From assembly GCF_904846175.1 (NCBI RefSeq), contig NZ_CAJGZM010000001.1, positions 558,001-622,000 on the forward strand: a stretch of DNA of 64,000 nucleotides, in the 5' to 3' direction. Below, piece by piece: positions 31,610 through 41,830 of this stretch (its first letter is position 1; every line of letters begins with the position of its first letter). Both the position numbers and the translations under genes were made by a program. Source of the stretch: Psychrobacter immobilis (GTDB taxonomy: Bacteria; Pseudomonadota; Gammaproteobacteria; Pseudomonadales; Moraxellaceae). The notes beneath the pieces were generated by a model. It was not told the origin of the DNA and searched no databases. It saw nothing but the letters and a program-made list of their open reading frames with translations.

Positions 31610-33127
31610 CTAGCGCGCCTCATCAATGGCACGAGCTTTAGCATCTTCATCATCATGGACACCCTTCATACGACTTAGTATAAATGCACCTAGACCGAAG
31701 AATACAACTACACCCCAACCAAATAGTAATAGGATAGTTGAAGAATAACCTTCATAAGGTGTTTTAACCAAATCAATAAACTTAAGACCCAAAGCGATAG
31801 TCAGTACCGTTGGTGTAATAACAGTTAGCATGAATATCCAAGCACCGCCTAGTTTGACGCTAGAGATACGATTGCTATGAGCCAATAGACTTGGAATTTT
31901 ATTACGGTTAAACCAAGTGACCAATACAATTGACATTAAACCACCAGCAACGATACCGATATTATTAGCAAAGTGATCGATGACATCTACTAATACCAAT
32001 GAGCTACCAGTAGAGAATGCTGAGATAGAGATCACCGCACATACGCCACATATTATAGAAACCGCTTTTTTGCGTGACCAATCAAATTTTTCTTGGAAAG
32101 CAGAAATAGGTACTTCTAAAATACTGATGAGAGAGCTAATACCAGCAACGACTAAAGAGCCGAAGAATAAGAAACCAACGATATCGCCACTCGATCCCAT
32201 AGTAGAAATGATTTTAGGAAAGACGAAGAACGCAAGTCCAACACCGCCGCTAGCAACTTCAGAGACATCTTGACCTGTTGATACTGCCATAAAGCCAATA
32301 GCAGCAAAGATACCAATACCTGCAATAAGCTCAAACGATGAGTTCGCAAAACCAACGACTAAGCCTGCGCCTGTTAGGTTTGTATTCTTTTTAAGGTATG
32401 AGGCATAGGTGACCATAATACCGAAACCTACTGATAGCGAGAAAAAGATATGTCCATAAGCTGCTAACCAGACGTTAGGATCTTTCATTTTCACCCAGTT
32501 TGGCTCAAAAAAGGCATTGAGGCCGACGATAGCACCCGGTAAATTAACTGCTTTGTATACCATAATGCCAAACAATACCAGCAACAATGGCAAACAAATT
32601 TTATTGGCAAGTTCCACACCTTTACGGATGCCACCAAACATAATTAATATAGATACTGCCCAAACGATGACCAAACCTATGAACATCTGTGGTACAAATA
32701 CCGAGGTTAAATCTCCTGTATGTCTTACAAAGTCGCTGACAAAAAAGTTCGTGGTGTCTTCACCCCACTTTTGCCCGAACGAGAAAAACATATAACTGCC
32801 AGCCCAAACAATAACAGCTGCGTAATAAATAGCAATCACGAAAGATACTAGCGTCTGCCACCACCCTACAAACTGTCCAGATGGTGAGAATTTTTTATAA
32901 GCACGAGGCGCCGCCGTACGATATTTATGTCCTATAATATAATCTAAAAATAATAGTGGGATACCTGCTGTTAATAAAGCAATCAGATAAGGCACCATAA
33001 ATGCCCCACCACCATTATCATAAGCCACATAAGGAAAACGCCATATGTTACCTAAGCCTACCGCCGATCCAATAGCGGCTATGATAAATCCAGTTCTACC
33101 AGACCAATTTTCCCTTTGCTGTGCCAT
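31610..33127 (-). CDS. Sodium-dependent amino acid transporter, NSS (SNF) family, MetP-like
   Basis: A 505-residue, 12-helix symporter of the neurotransmitter:sodium family. Helix 1 reads IGSAVGLGNIWRFPYVAYDNGGGAF, the conserved unwound segment that binds sodium and substrate; helix 6 contains FFSLSVGFGIMVTYASYL. The adjacent MetS-like peptide points to the methionine/alanine branch, but the substrate is inferred. An AGGAG site precedes the start codon. The lpxA operon upstream is separated by a very strong palindromic terminator. Confidence 0.88.
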   Translation of the reverse strand: MAQQRENWSGRTGFIIAAIGSAVGLGNIWRFPYVAYDNGGGAFMVPYLIALLTAGIPLLFLDYIIGHKYRTAAPRAYKKFSPSGQFVGWWQTLVSFVIAIYYAAVIVWAGSYMFFSFGQKWGEDTTNFFVSDFVRHTGDLTSVFVPQMFIGLVIVWAVSILIMFGGIRKGVELANKICLPLLLVLFGIMVYKAVNLPGAIVGLNAFFEPNWVKMKDPNVWLAAYGHIFFSLSVGFGIMVTYASYLKKNTNLTGAGLVVGFANSSFELIAGIGIFAAIGFMAVSTGQDVSEVASGGVGLAFFVFPKIISTMGSSGDIVGFLFFGSLVVAGISSLISILEVPISAFQEKFDWSRKKAVSIICGVCAVISISAFSTGSSLVLVDVIDHFANNIGIVAGGLMSIVLVTWFNRNKIPSLLAHSNRISSVKLGGAWIFMLTVITPTVLTIALGLKFIDLVKTPYEGYSSTILLLFGWGVVVFFGLGAFILSRMKGVHDDEDAKARAIDEAR

Positions 33128-33295
33128 GTAACACTCCTAAAATTTATCAATCATCTCTTCGATTATTTTCAGTATTTATTTTAAATGAATTGGAATAATC
33201 AAAAAGATCACAAATCAGCTGTGAGTTAAAATAAGTTGCTGTAACCTTACTACAGGCAATAAGTCAGTTTCTGCTAAGCAACTAAAAAAGTCAAG

Positions 33296-33352
33296 TAATC
33301 ATAAATATAAAAAGCCATAACTATTAGTTATGGCTTTTTATATTTATGATTA
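33296..33352. terminator. 57-nt perfect palindrome terminating the lpxA operon
   Basis: Two 28-base arms (33296-33323 and 33325-33352) are exact reverse complements around a single base. The central GC-containing part is AAAAAGCCATAACTA / TAGTTATGGCTTTTT, so a terminator works in either direction; the outer AT arms extend it far beyond the usual length. Confidence 0.85.
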
Positions 33353-33421
33353 GTATTTATAACATTTAGTTTTTATAATAAAAAACGTTTAAAATGTATT
33401 ATCTATCTATTAAAACAGGAT

Positions 33422-34201
33422 TTAGCGCACAACCCCACGACGACTTTTCTGTAGAGAATCAATAAGCAAAGCGATTTTAGGTTCTTGTGGCAACAGCTCT
33501 TCCTTCAATATCTCTAGCGCTTGAGGCGTCGTTAAACCCGAGCGATAGACAGTACGATACGCTTGACGCAGTACATCGATGGTTTCTTTAGACCAGTCTT
33601 TACGGCGCATACCTTCGACATTTAAACCATGCGCTTTTGCAGGATTACCAGATACCATGGTAAAAGCAGCCACATCCTTTAGGATAAGACTGGCGCCCCC
33701 TACCAAACTGTAATCATCAACGGTACAAAACTGATGAATACCTGAGTTACCACCGATAATTGTATGATTACCGATGGTTACATGTCCTGCAATACCGACA
33801 TTATTGGCCAACACATTATGGTCTCCAATTAAGCAATCATGAGCAATATGGGTATTGACCATCAAAAGGTTGTGACTGCCAATTTTAGTCAAGCCGCCGT
33901 CTTGTTCGGTACCACGGTGCAAGCTACACGCTTCGCGAATGGTATTATGATCACCAATCTCAAGCCAAGTGCGCTCACCAGCGTACTTTAAATCTTGCGG
34001 GTCTTCACCGATGCTGGCAAACTGATAAAACTGATTGTACGCACCGATACGCGTCAGTCTTGCCACTACTATATGCCGATGCAAAACAGTATGTGCGCCA
34101 ATGGAAACTTCGTCACCGACAATACAATAAGGGCCGATAATTGCAGTTTTATCAATCTTAGCAGACGGTGAGATGAGTGCTGTTGGATGGATCTGACTCA
34201 T
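33422..34201 (-). CDS. lpxA: UDP-N-acetylglucosamine acyltransferase
   Basis: LpxA adds the first acyl chain to UDP-GlcNAc in lipid A synthesis. The protein (259 aa) is a left-handed beta-helix of hexapeptide repeats from IHPTALISPSAKID onward, with the catalytic-His region VNTHIAHDCLIGDHN and GNSGIHQFCTVDDYSLVGG, then the helical C-terminal domain ending in LIDSLQKSRRGVVR. It is the last gene of the leftward envelope series; lpxB does not follow here, being replaced by a terminator and the NSS gene. Confidence 0.95.
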   Translation of the reverse strand: MSQIHPTALISPSAKIDKTAIIGPYCIVGDEVSIGAHTVLHRHIVVARLTRIGAYNQFYQFASIGEDPQDLKYAGERTWLEIGDHNTIREACSLHRGTEQDGGLTKIGSHNLLMVNTHIAHDCLIGDHNVLANNVGIAGHVTIGNHTIIGGNSGIHQFCTVDDYSLVGGASLILKDVAAFTMVSGNPAKAHGLNVEGMRRKDWSKETIDVLRQAYRTVYRSGLTTPQALEILKEELLPQEPKIALLIDSLQKSRRGVVR

Positions 34202-34433
34202 AATAAGGGCCTTTGTATCATCTGATGCGAGTAAATGGTAAAACCAATACGGCCAGTTTAGCCTTAGGAATTATCCTAATACCAGCTCTGTGTAAAAATG
34301 CGATTGTGCCTAACAAACCGGTTCTGTCTAAAATACAGATATAATTGTCATCATATTTATTGACGACAAGTTTTAGCTGCTTTTACCAATTAGCTAATCT
34401 TACCAACTTGTCCGCACAATTCGTCAGTGTATT

Positions 34434-34943
34434 CTATTGTTCCTGACGGGCAATCATAATTTGAGCACTAGCAGCAAGCTCATCTTCTACATGGACGGTA
34501 CAATCAAATTTATAAATACCCTGCTTTTGCATCACCGTTTTGGCACGGATAATCAGCTGATCACCAGGAATAACTTGACGCTTAAAACGCACCTTATCCA
34601 CTCCGGCAAACAGATACAGATAACCATCCTCTGCCGTCAATCCTGCGCTAATAAAACCAAGAACCCCCGACACCTGAGCCATTGACTCAACCATCAATAC
34701 GCCTGGCATAATCGGCTGATCAGGAAAATGGCCATTAAAAAACTCTTCATTAATGGTCACATTTTTGATAGCAGTAATACATTCGCCAGGTGTACAAGAT
34801 ATCACCTTATCTACTAGCAGAAAAGGATAACGATGCGGCAGATAATGCTTCAGGGTATGATAGGTTAATGGCAGTGCTAAGCCTTGTTCAGCCAAGCTTT
34901 TAATATCTTCATCACTAGGTCTATCAATATCAGTCGTGCTCAT
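34434..34943 (-). CDS. fabZ: 3-hydroxyacyl-[acyl-carrier-protein] dehydratase
   Basis: FabZ dehydrates 3-hydroxyacyl-ACP in fatty acid elongation and competes with LpxA/LpxD for the same substrate pool. The hot-dog fold motifs LPHRYPFLLVDKV and the active-site FFNGHFPDQPIMPGVLMVESMAQ are present. The 169-aa form has about 20 extra N-terminal residues. GGAAG precedes the start. It lies between lpxD and lpxA, the conserved order. Confidence 0.95.
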   Translation of the reverse strand: MSTTDIDRPSDEDIKSLAEQGLALPLTYHTLKHYLPHRYPFLLVDKVISCTPGECITAIKNVTINEEFFNGHFPDQPIMPGVLMVESMAQVSGVLGFISAGLTAEDGYLYLFAGVDKVRFKRQVIPGDQLIIRAKTVMQKQGIYKFDCTVHVEDELAASAQIMIARQEQ

Positions 34944-35066
34944 AATGGCGCTTCCTTGCTATATCCTAAGCTTTGCTTTTTTAAGCATTGCTGTGTTTTT
35001 AAACTCTATAAATAATTGAATATCGTATTAATTAAGCACTTATTGTCAGGTATTAATATCGCTGTA

Positions 35067-36083
35067 CTAGTCACGCCCAAGCTGGCGAAAACGTACCGCC
35101 GCACGGCGCCAATTGGCAGTTGGCATGGCGGCTGTTCCAGAAGAGTACGAGCCCGACTTTGTAATGGATTTGGTCACCATAGTCATGCCAGACAATGTTA
35201 CATCATCGGTAATGTCAATATGACCGGTAATGCCAACAGCGCCACCGATAATGCAGCGTTTGCCAATAGTGGTACTACCTGCAATGCCAGTTTGCGCCGC
35301 AATGGCAGTACCGTCACCGATACGGACGTTATGGGCAACTTGTACAAGATTGTCAATAATAACATGATTGCCAATCACCGTATCGTCTATAGCGCCGCGA
35401 TCAATACAGGTTTGGCTACCTATTCTTACATGGTCACCTATCACGACGCGTCCAAGCTGAGCGATACGCTCCCAACCTGTGATACTAGGATTGCTCGTAG
35501 GCGCAAAACCAAAACCTTCAGCCCCTATGCTAACCCCAGCGTGCAATCTAACATGATTACCAAGCACACAATCATGCCCGATTACCACTTGCGATTTGAT
35601 CACACAATCGGTACCAATATTGCTATTCGCTTCGATGACCACATTTGCATCAAGTACACTACGTTCACCAATTTGTACCTTTTCACCAATGACACAAAAA
35701 GGTCCAATAGTCACCCCATTACCAATTACAGCGCTTTCGGCTATTACAGCGCTTGGATGAATACCACTCATCAAGGACTGATAAGCAAAAAGCTGACTGG
35801 CGCTAGCATAAGCCAAATAAGGCGCAGAAACGACTAATGCGATAGTATTTTGACCAACTTTGTCCTGATGTTCTGTAGTGGTCAGCACAGCCCCTGCCTG
35901 ACTATTAGCCAGACTAGGAATATAATGCGGATTGGCTAAAAAACTTAATTGCTGCGGATTGGCAGTGGTTAAATTACCAATACCGTCTAAATGTAGACAT
36001 AATTGCGCAGCGCTAAGTTCAGCCTTGTTAAGAACAGGCTGACGCTGCTCAATCCGAGTGATGAGTTGCTCAATCGTTATCAT
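35067..36083 (-). CDS. lpxD: UDP-3-O-(3-hydroxyacyl)glucosamine N-acyltransferase
   Basis: LpxD adds the N-linked acyl chain in lipid A synthesis. The N-terminal domain (LSFLANPHYIPSLANSQAGAVL) is followed by hexapeptide repeats beginning IHPSAVIAESAVIGNGVTIGPF, with the catalytic-His segment NLVQVAHNVRIGDGTAIAAQTGIAGS, and a short helix at the end. I start at the ATG at 36083 (338 aa, family length). An ATG at 36149 would add 22 residues unlike the family and lies within a hairpin. Neither has a good ribosome-binding site. No skp gene stands between bamA and lpxD. Confidence 0.93.
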   Translation of the reverse strand: MITIEQLITRIEQRQPVLNKAELSAAQLCLHLDGIGNLTTANPQQLSFLANPHYIPSLANSQAGAVLTTTEHQDKVGQNTIALVVSAPYLAYASASQLFAYQSLMSGIHPSAVIAESAVIGNGVTIGPFCVIGEKVQIGERSVLDANVVIEANSNIGTDCVIKSQVVIGHDCVLGNHVRLHAGVSIGAEGFGFAPTSNPSITGWERIAQLGRVVIGDHVRIGSQTCIDRGAIDDTVIGNHVIIDNLVQVAHNVRIGDGTAIAAQTGIAGSTTIGKRCIIGGAVGITGHIDITDDVTLSGMTMVTKSITKSGSYSSGTAAMPTANWRRAAVRFRQLGRD

Positions 36084-36127
36084 AATTGTTATTAGTATAT
36101 TGCTATAAGTGTCAGTATGAATAAGAT

Positions 36128-36159
36128 GGTCGCCAAGTTGAGATATCATCTTGGCGACC
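36128..36159 (-). promoter_or_regulatory. Hairpin in the bamA-lpxD gap
   Basis: GGTCGCCAAG (36128-36137) and CTTGGCGACC (36150-36159) are perfect 10-bp complements with a 12-nt loop. No T tract follows in the leftward direction. It could be an RNA-stability, processing or attenuation element setting the ratio of bamA to lpxD message. Confidence 0.6.
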
Positions 36160-36237
36160 GCTAAAATTTAAATGACTTTTAATTTACTTATTTATATAAA
36201 CCAAAGCAATTAAATGATTATACAGGGATTGGTTAGA

Positions 36238-38670
36238 CTAAAAAGTGTTACCAATTTGGAACTGAACTTTTTCAGTCTCATCGCCTTCTTTATCACCGAT
36301 AGGCACCGCGTAACTGAGTGAAATTGGACCAATTGGCGTATACCAAGTGACACCTAAACCAGCACTAAAACGCATCTTATTATCTTGGGTTAATAATGGT
36401 ACACCGGTATCTTTTCCAGTAGCCGGATCGATAAAGGTACGATCTTCTTTATCGGTCGTATCAAATACCTGACCACCCTCAGCAAATATTACTGGACGTA
36501 CTTGATCTGCCCAATCGCCTTTGAATGGCATTGGTAAAATCAGTTCGGTACCGAAGCTAACGAGCGCGTTACCCCCAATCTCTTCTGGTTTCAATGATCC
36601 TGGCTTATCACTAACCGCATCATAATAGCTTTGCGATTTAGGTCCTAGCGTTGACGCTTCATAGCCACGTACTGAACCATAACCACCGGCATAGAAGTTT
36701 TCATAAAACGGCAAATCATTACCATAACCAAGCTTAGTATAACCGCGCGCCACCCAATCTTTATAGATAGGTTGATAAATATTGCCACGATAAACCAGTT
36801 TCTGATAACTGGCATCACCAAGACCAATGGTTGCATCGACCGTATGGCTCATGCCTTTATTTGGAAATACTGGGCGATCTAACGTGCTGTAATCCCAGCC
36901 AAATAGTAAGTTATAGCTTTGATATTCATTTTTAAAGCCGGTACGACCAGAGAATTCGTTGTCATCATTATTATATTTCTCAAACGTACCGCCATCGTCA
37001 ATAATTTGCTGGACGTTTGAGACACCAAGGCGGCTACCACCACGTACGGTCGTATTATCAATATTCACACCCGCACTGACGCGTTTGGTTTCATCAACAG
37101 GGTAACTATAGTTCAGGGTAGCACCATAAGCATCGGTGACATAGTTACTTACGTTTCTGTCATCGTACTTGGTTTCACGATAATAAGCGCTGACACCTTG
37201 TGACACGCCATTCTCTGTAAAGTACGGGTCAGTATAACCTAAGCTATAAGAATCGCGCGTCTCAGAACGTGATAGTGCTGCTTTCACACGGTTACCAGTA
37301 CCCATAAAGTTATTTTGGGTCAAGTCTAACTGGAACGTTACACCGCCGCTTTGTGAGTAACCGGCAGCAATGGTTGAGCTACCAGAAGGCTGCTCTTCAA
37401 CCACATAATTCACATCGACTTGGTCTGGCTGATTAGGTACTGGTTTGACATCGACATTAACGCCTTTAAAGAAACCGGTTCGCATCAAACGTGTACGTGA
37501 CAACTGAATTTTATCACTAGAGGCAAGTGTGCCCTCTAACTGACGCATTTCACGGCGCAATACTTCATCTTGAGTTTTTATGTTACCCGTAAAGTTGATA
37601 CGGCGAACATAGATAGGACGCGCAGGATCAATATAATAATCGACATCGACCACTTTGGTTTCATCATTAATACGCGGAACCGGTCTGATTTGCGCTAAAT
37701 AATAGCCTTCATTGCCATAACGGCTCTTAAGAGCGGCCGTTGTCGCATCAAGTTTGGCTTGTGAATATTTTTCATTGGGCGCAAACGTGACCAGCTCTTT
37801 TAGCTCATTGTTATCAAAGGTTGGCTTACCTAAGAAGTTCACGTCACCAAACTGATATTGTTCACCTTCACTCAAGCTGACTTCGATAAACACACTGCTT
37901 TTATCTTCGCTGATATTAAGGACGGCATTGTCTACTGAAAAACGCACATAACCATCGTTTTGATAAAGCGCTTTAAGGTTTTCTAAGCTGGCTGCCAATT
38001 TCTCTTTGGCATAGCGATCAGACTTAGACAACAGACGTGTCCATGAAGACTCTTTTACTGCAAAGACGTCCTTAATCTGCTCATCACTAAAGTGCTTATT
38101 ACCAATGATATTGATATCGACTACTTTAGCAGGCTTACCTTCAATAAAGCGCACATCCAGTTTTACGCGATTGCCATCTAGCAGCGTTTGGTCGACTTCA
38201 ATATTGCTATTGTAATAACCTTGACTGATATATTGCTGTTGTAGCTCGTTGGCAACACCTTGCAAGGTAGCTTGCTTAAGTACATCGCCGACAGATAAGC
38301 CCGCGTTACCAAGCCCTTGCTCAAGCCCTTCTTTTGGGATGAGTTTATTCCCTTCAAAGTTTACTTCAGCGATGATAGGACGCTCGACAACATCAAAACG
38401 TAGCTTGCCACCTTCGACACGGCTTTGAATATCGGCGAAGTTTTCAGTCGCATATAGCGCCTTAATACTGGCAGCCAAACTACTATCATTAACCGTCTCA
38501 CCCACCGTAATCGGTAAAACTGGATAGAGACTATCAGGAGTTAGGCGTTGTAGACCATTGAAACCGATGTCAGTGACCACAAATTCTGCAGCCTGAACCG
38601 GCATACTCATCATTGCTACAACTAACGGCAACCCAGCCGCGCTCATAAATAAAGGCGTACGCATAAACAC
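36238..38670 (-). CDS. bamA: BamA, outer-membrane protein assembly factor
   Basis: BamA is the essential Omp85 barrel that inserts outer-membrane proteins. There is a signal peptide (PLVVAMMSMPVQA, cleavage after AQAAE near residue 28), then five POTRA domains: FVVTDIGFNGLQRL, PIIAEVNFEGNKLIP, AKVVDINIIGNKHFS, YQFGDVNFLGKPTFD and IYVRRINFTGNIKTQ. The barrel follows from about residue 430, with YGSVRGYEASTLGP carrying the lid-loop RGY, and it ends in VQFQIGNTF with the C-terminal Phe signal. At 810 residues it has the standard length. It sits between rseP and lpxD in the canonical order. Confidence 0.96.
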   Translation of the reverse strand: MFMRTPLFMSAAGLPLVVAMMSMPVQAAEFVVTDIGFNGLQRLTPDSLYPVLPITVGETVNDSSLAASIKALYATENFADIQSRVEGGKLRFDVVERPIIAEVNFEGNKLIPKEGLEQGLGNAGLSVGDVLKQATLQGVANELQQQYISQGYYNSNIEVDQTLLDGNRVKLDVRFIEGKPAKVVDINIIGNKHFSDEQIKDVFAVKESSWTRLLSKSDRYAKEKLAASLENLKALYQNDGYVRFSVDNAVLNISEDKSSVFIEVSLSEGEQYQFGDVNFLGKPTFDNNELKELVTFAPNEKYSQAKLDATTAALKSRYGNEGYYLAQIRPVPRINDETKVVDVDYYIDPARPIYVRRINFTGNIKTQDEVLRREMRQLEGTLASSDKIQLSRTRLMRTGFFKGVNVDVKPVPNQPDQVDVNYVVEEQPSGSSTIAAGYSQSGGVTFQLDLTQNNFMGTGNRVKAALSRSETRDSYSLGYTDPYFTENGVSQGVSAYYRETKYDDRNVSNYVTDAYGATLNYSYPVDETKRVSAGVNIDNTTVRGGSRLGVSNVQQIIDDGGTFEKYNNDDNEFSGRTGFKNEYQSYNLLFGWDYSTLDRPVFPNKGMSHTVDATIGLGDASYQKLVYRGNIYQPIYKDWVARGYTKLGYGNDLPFYENFYAGGYGSVRGYEASTLGPKSQSYYDAVSDKPGSLKPEEIGGNALVSFGTELILPMPFKGDWADQVRPVIFAEGGQVFDTTDKEDRTFIDPATGKDTGVPLLTQDNKMRFSAGLGVTWYTPIGPISLSYAVPIGDKEGDETEKVQFQIGNTF

Positions 38671-38927
38671 TATCCGTCAATAAAAAACTTGCTTAAGTTA
38701 AGGTAAAAAGCACATCTTGTCCAGCCTATTTCGCACACAATCATTTATGCACTCATGGCAGACTCAGGACACTTTATATAAAACGCATCATAAAATAAAC
38801 TAAAAAATGAAATTAGTATAGTAGCGATATTAGAAAATAAACGCCGTATTGCTCTCATTGTTTGCTCTAGAGAAGCACACAAGCATTAATCTATCGCACC
38901 TTGGTTATCAAAGTGCCGTATCTTTTG

Positions 38928-40304
38928 TCAAAACAGCCGACTGATATCATTACCAATTGCTAACACCATGAAACCTGCCAGCAAGAGTAAACCGATATTA
39001 AGACCTACCATTTGCACGCCTTCAGAGAGTGGTTTACCGCGTATCAGCTCAATAAGATAGTAGACAATATGGCCACCATCTAAAACTGGAATAGGCAAAA
39101 GATTCAATACGGCTAGGCTTAAACTTATTAAAGCTGCTGTCGATAATACCATCTGCCAGCTAATATCAAAGCTTTGTTTGGCAACTTTAGCAATGGTAAT
39201 CGGACCTGATAAATTCTCTAAACCAATCATGCCAGACAGCATCTTACCCATTGAGCTAACAGTCATCACCGCTAACTGTTCTGTCTTCTGGAATGACTTA
39301 ACCAGTGACTCGCCCGGACCATATACGACAGTGGTTTTGTAGGCATCAGGAATGACGATTTCAGACTCTGCCACCATAGCACCAATTTGCCCATAATCGT
39401 TACCTAAATTGTCTTTTTTACCTTGCGGCATAATGGATAACTGAACCTGTTCGCCGTCACGCAATACGGTAAAATTGAGCAAAGTTTCAGGACTATCGCG
39501 AATGACACGCGTGGCGCTGATCCAGTCTTTAATCTGTTCATCATTAATAGCAGTAATGCGGTCGCCCACCTTTAAGCCTTGACGACTGGCTGCCCCATCG
39601 GGCGTTAAATCGCCAACTATCGGTGCGATGTTTGGTTGCCACGGTATCATACCAAAGCTTGATAACGCATCTTTGCCTTGCGCAGCGCCTTGCATAAACT
39701 CTTTAACAGGCGCTTGGTAGGTCTTGGTTGTACCTTTATCTACTTCTGATTGCAAAGTAACGCTTACATTAGCCGTCTCGCCCATGCGCCCAGCAAGGCG
39801 ATAATTAATACCTTCCCACGTTTGCACGTCATGACCATCAATCGCAACAATTTTATCACCAATAGGCAACTGCGCTATCGCCGCAGGAGTATCGGGTAAT
39901 ACTTGCCCTATCTTTGTCGCTAATTGCTCAGATGGGGTCATAAATAACACCCAAAACAGCACAATAGCGATGACAAAATTCATGATAGGGCCAGCCGCAA
40001 CAACCGCAATTTTCTTCAGCGGATGCTGACGATTAAAGGCCAGATGCAACTCGTCTGCTGCGACTTCGCCTTCACGCTCATCGAGCATTTTAACATATCC
40101 ACCAAGCGGTAGCGCCGAGATGCGATAGTCAATGCCGCTTTTTTTACTGGTCCAGCCAAAGAGTTTGGGACCAAAGCCGATAGAATAGGTAAGCACTTTA
40201 ACACCACAAAGACGCGCAACAATGTAATGACCCCACTCATGCAGGGCGATGAGCGGACCTAAGACAAATATTGCCGCAAGCAGCGTTAATAAAAACGTCA
40301 TCAT
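38928..40304 (-). CDS. rseP: RseP, site-2 intramembrane zinc protease
   Basis: RseP performs the second cut of the anti-sigma factor in the envelope stress response. The zinc motif HEWGH is at residues 22-26, two PDZ domains follow (IGQVLPDTPAAIAQLPIGDKIVAIDG and VGDLTPDGAASRQGLKVGDRITAIN), and the third metal ligand is in NLLPIPVLDGGHI near the C-terminus. Four transmembrane segments are seen. The 458-aa length is normal. It lies 257 bp upstream of bamA, which it helps monitor. Confidence 0.95.
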   Translation of the reverse strand: MMTFLLTLLAAIFVLGPLIALHEWGHYIVARLCGVKVLTYSIGFGPKLFGWTSKKSGIDYRISALPLGGYVKMLDEREGEVAADELHLAFNRQHPLKKIAVVAAGPIMNFVIAIVLFWVLFMTPSEQLATKIGQVLPDTPAAIAQLPIGDKIVAIDGHDVQTWEGINYRLAGRMGETANVSVTLQSEVDKGTTKTYQAPVKEFMQGAAQGKDALSSFGMIPWQPNIAPIVGDLTPDGAASRQGLKVGDRITAINDEQIKDWISATRVIRDSPETLLNFTVLRDGEQVQLSIMPQGKKDNLGNDYGQIGAMVAESEIVIPDAYKTTVVYGPGESLVKSFQKTEQLAVMTVSSMGKMLSGMIGLENLSGPITIAKVAKQSFDISWQMVLSTAALISLSLAVLNLLPIPVLDGGHIVYYLIELIRGKPLSEGVQMVGLNIGLLLLAGFMVLAIGNDISRLF

Positions 40305-40462
40305 CTTTTCTCAGTATTAGCTCTTAGTATTGTCTCTTAACATCGTTTATGACTATCACTTCTTAGCGCAATGCTTCGCGTACTTTTTAGCATCGCTTAT
40401 CAACATCACTTTTTAACAGCATTTTTTCGCAGAACGTATCAAATAACTGGATTTTTATAGCT

Positions 40463-41671
40463 TTATGCCAACTTCGCCACCAGCGTATTAGTATGCTGGC
40501 GCGCTATTTTATCAATCGCCAAAATATCTTCAATATCGGCAGTCTCATCTAATACGGACACTTGTATCTCATCTAATACTTGCGCATTAATATCCGCAAT
40601 ATCAGTAAGACGAATTTGACCATTTAAAAAGGCTGCAACGGCAATCTCATTAGCAGCATTTAACACAATCGTGGCCTGCGTACCCGCTTGCATGGCCTGC
40701 CTTGCCAAACGCAAACAGGCAAATTTTTGCAAATCAGGCTCAATAAACTCTAAACCACTTAACGCAAATAAATCTAATGGCTGCGAGCCACTATAGATAC
40801 GGTCAGGATAACTGAGTGCATGGGCGATGGGCGTCTTCATATCGGGACTGCCTAGCTGCGCTAAGAAGCTGCCATCGCTATATTCTACCATTGAGTGAAT
40901 GATACTTTGTGGATGAATAACCACATTTATCTTATTTTCTGGCAAATCAAATAAATGGCAAGCTTCGATGAGCTCAAGCCCTTTATTCATCATCGTTGCT
41001 GAGTCAACCGATATTTTTTGTCCCATCGACCAATTAGGATGTTTGACCGCTTCAGCGACGCTAGCTTGCTGCATCTGTGCAAAAGACTGCTGCAAAAATG
41101 GCCCACCAGATGCCGTCAACCATAATTTGCGTACCCCATGATTAGGCTTGTGAATTTGGGTATTGTCTTGTTGAATCGCTAAAGGTAAACACTGAAAAAT
41201 GGCATTGTGTTCTGAATCTAACGGTAACAAGGTCGCATGATGCGTTTTAACCGCATTAATCATGACTTTCCCTGCCATAACCAATGCTTCTTTATTGGCC
41301 AATAAGATGCGTTTACCTGCGCGTGCGGCAGCTAAAGTAGAAGGCAGACCAGCTGCGCCTACGATAGCCGCAACCACGGTATCGGTTTGCGGGTCGGTCG
41401 CAATATCGACCAGCCCTGAGGCGCCACCTACCACATCGATATTTAAACCCGCGGCGCTAAGACGCTGAGCAAAATCATCGACCGCTGCTGTCGGTACACT
41501 AACGCGTTTTGGCGAAAATTGCTGGCAAAGCGCCAATAACTTATCTAAACGGTGGTAGCCTGATAAGGCATAAACTTCATAGTTCTGTGGTTGCGCCGCT
41601 AAAATTGCTAACGTGCTATCGCCAATCGAGCCTGTCGCGCCTAGTACGGCGATGCGTTGGGTCATAACCAT
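40463..41671 (-). CDS. dxr: 1-deoxy-D-xylulose 5-phosphate reductoisomerase
   Basis: Dxr makes 2-C-methylerythritol 4-phosphate, the committed step of non-mevalonate isoprenoid synthesis, which supplies the substrate of neighbouring UppS. NADPH binding is IAVLGATGSIGDSTL, metal and substrate residues are in LPLDSEHNAIFQCL, LTASGGPF and SVDSATMMNKGLELIEA. The 402-residue form is typical. The Met at 41671 and the one two codons later are both possible starts. Confidence 0.95.
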   Translation of the reverse strand: MVMTQRIAVLGATGSIGDSTLAILAAQPQNYEVYALSGYHRLDKLLALCQQFSPKRVSVPTAAVDDFAQRLSAAGLNIDVVGGASGLVDIATDPQTDTVVAAIVGAAGLPSTLAAARAGKRILLANKEALVMAGKVMINAVKTHHATLLPLDSEHNAIFQCLPLAIQQDNTQIHKPNHGVRKLWLTASGGPFLQQSFAQMQQASVAEAVKHPNWSMGQKISVDSATMMNKGLELIEACHLFDLPENKINVVIHPQSIIHSMVEYSDGSFLAQLGSPDMKTPIAHALSYPDRIYSGSQPLDLFALSGLEFIEPDLQKFACLRLARQAMQAGTQATIVLNAANEIAVAAFLNGQIRLTDIADINAQVLDEIQVSVLDETADIEDILAIDKIARQHTNTLVAKLA

Positions 41672-41830
41672 CTGTGCCTATAATACGGTGAAATTAAATG
41701 AGAAGTAAGGAAAATAGATTAAGGTATAAGAATTAATAATAGGCAGCTTAGTCGCTATCAAATATATAAGCCTTAGCTGTTTTTATATTATTTTTAGTCT
41801 GATAGCTTTTTATTCTTAGACTACTTATTG

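Noticed and set aside
35016..35837. 273-codon rightward ORF opposite lpxD
   Set aside because: It is antisense to a well-conserved hexapeptide-repeat gene; its His/Thr/Asn-rich product follows from the reverse of the repeats.
36084..36149. Longer N-terminus for LpxD
   Set aside because: The additional 22 residues are unlike the family and their start codon lies within the loop of a perfect hairpin.
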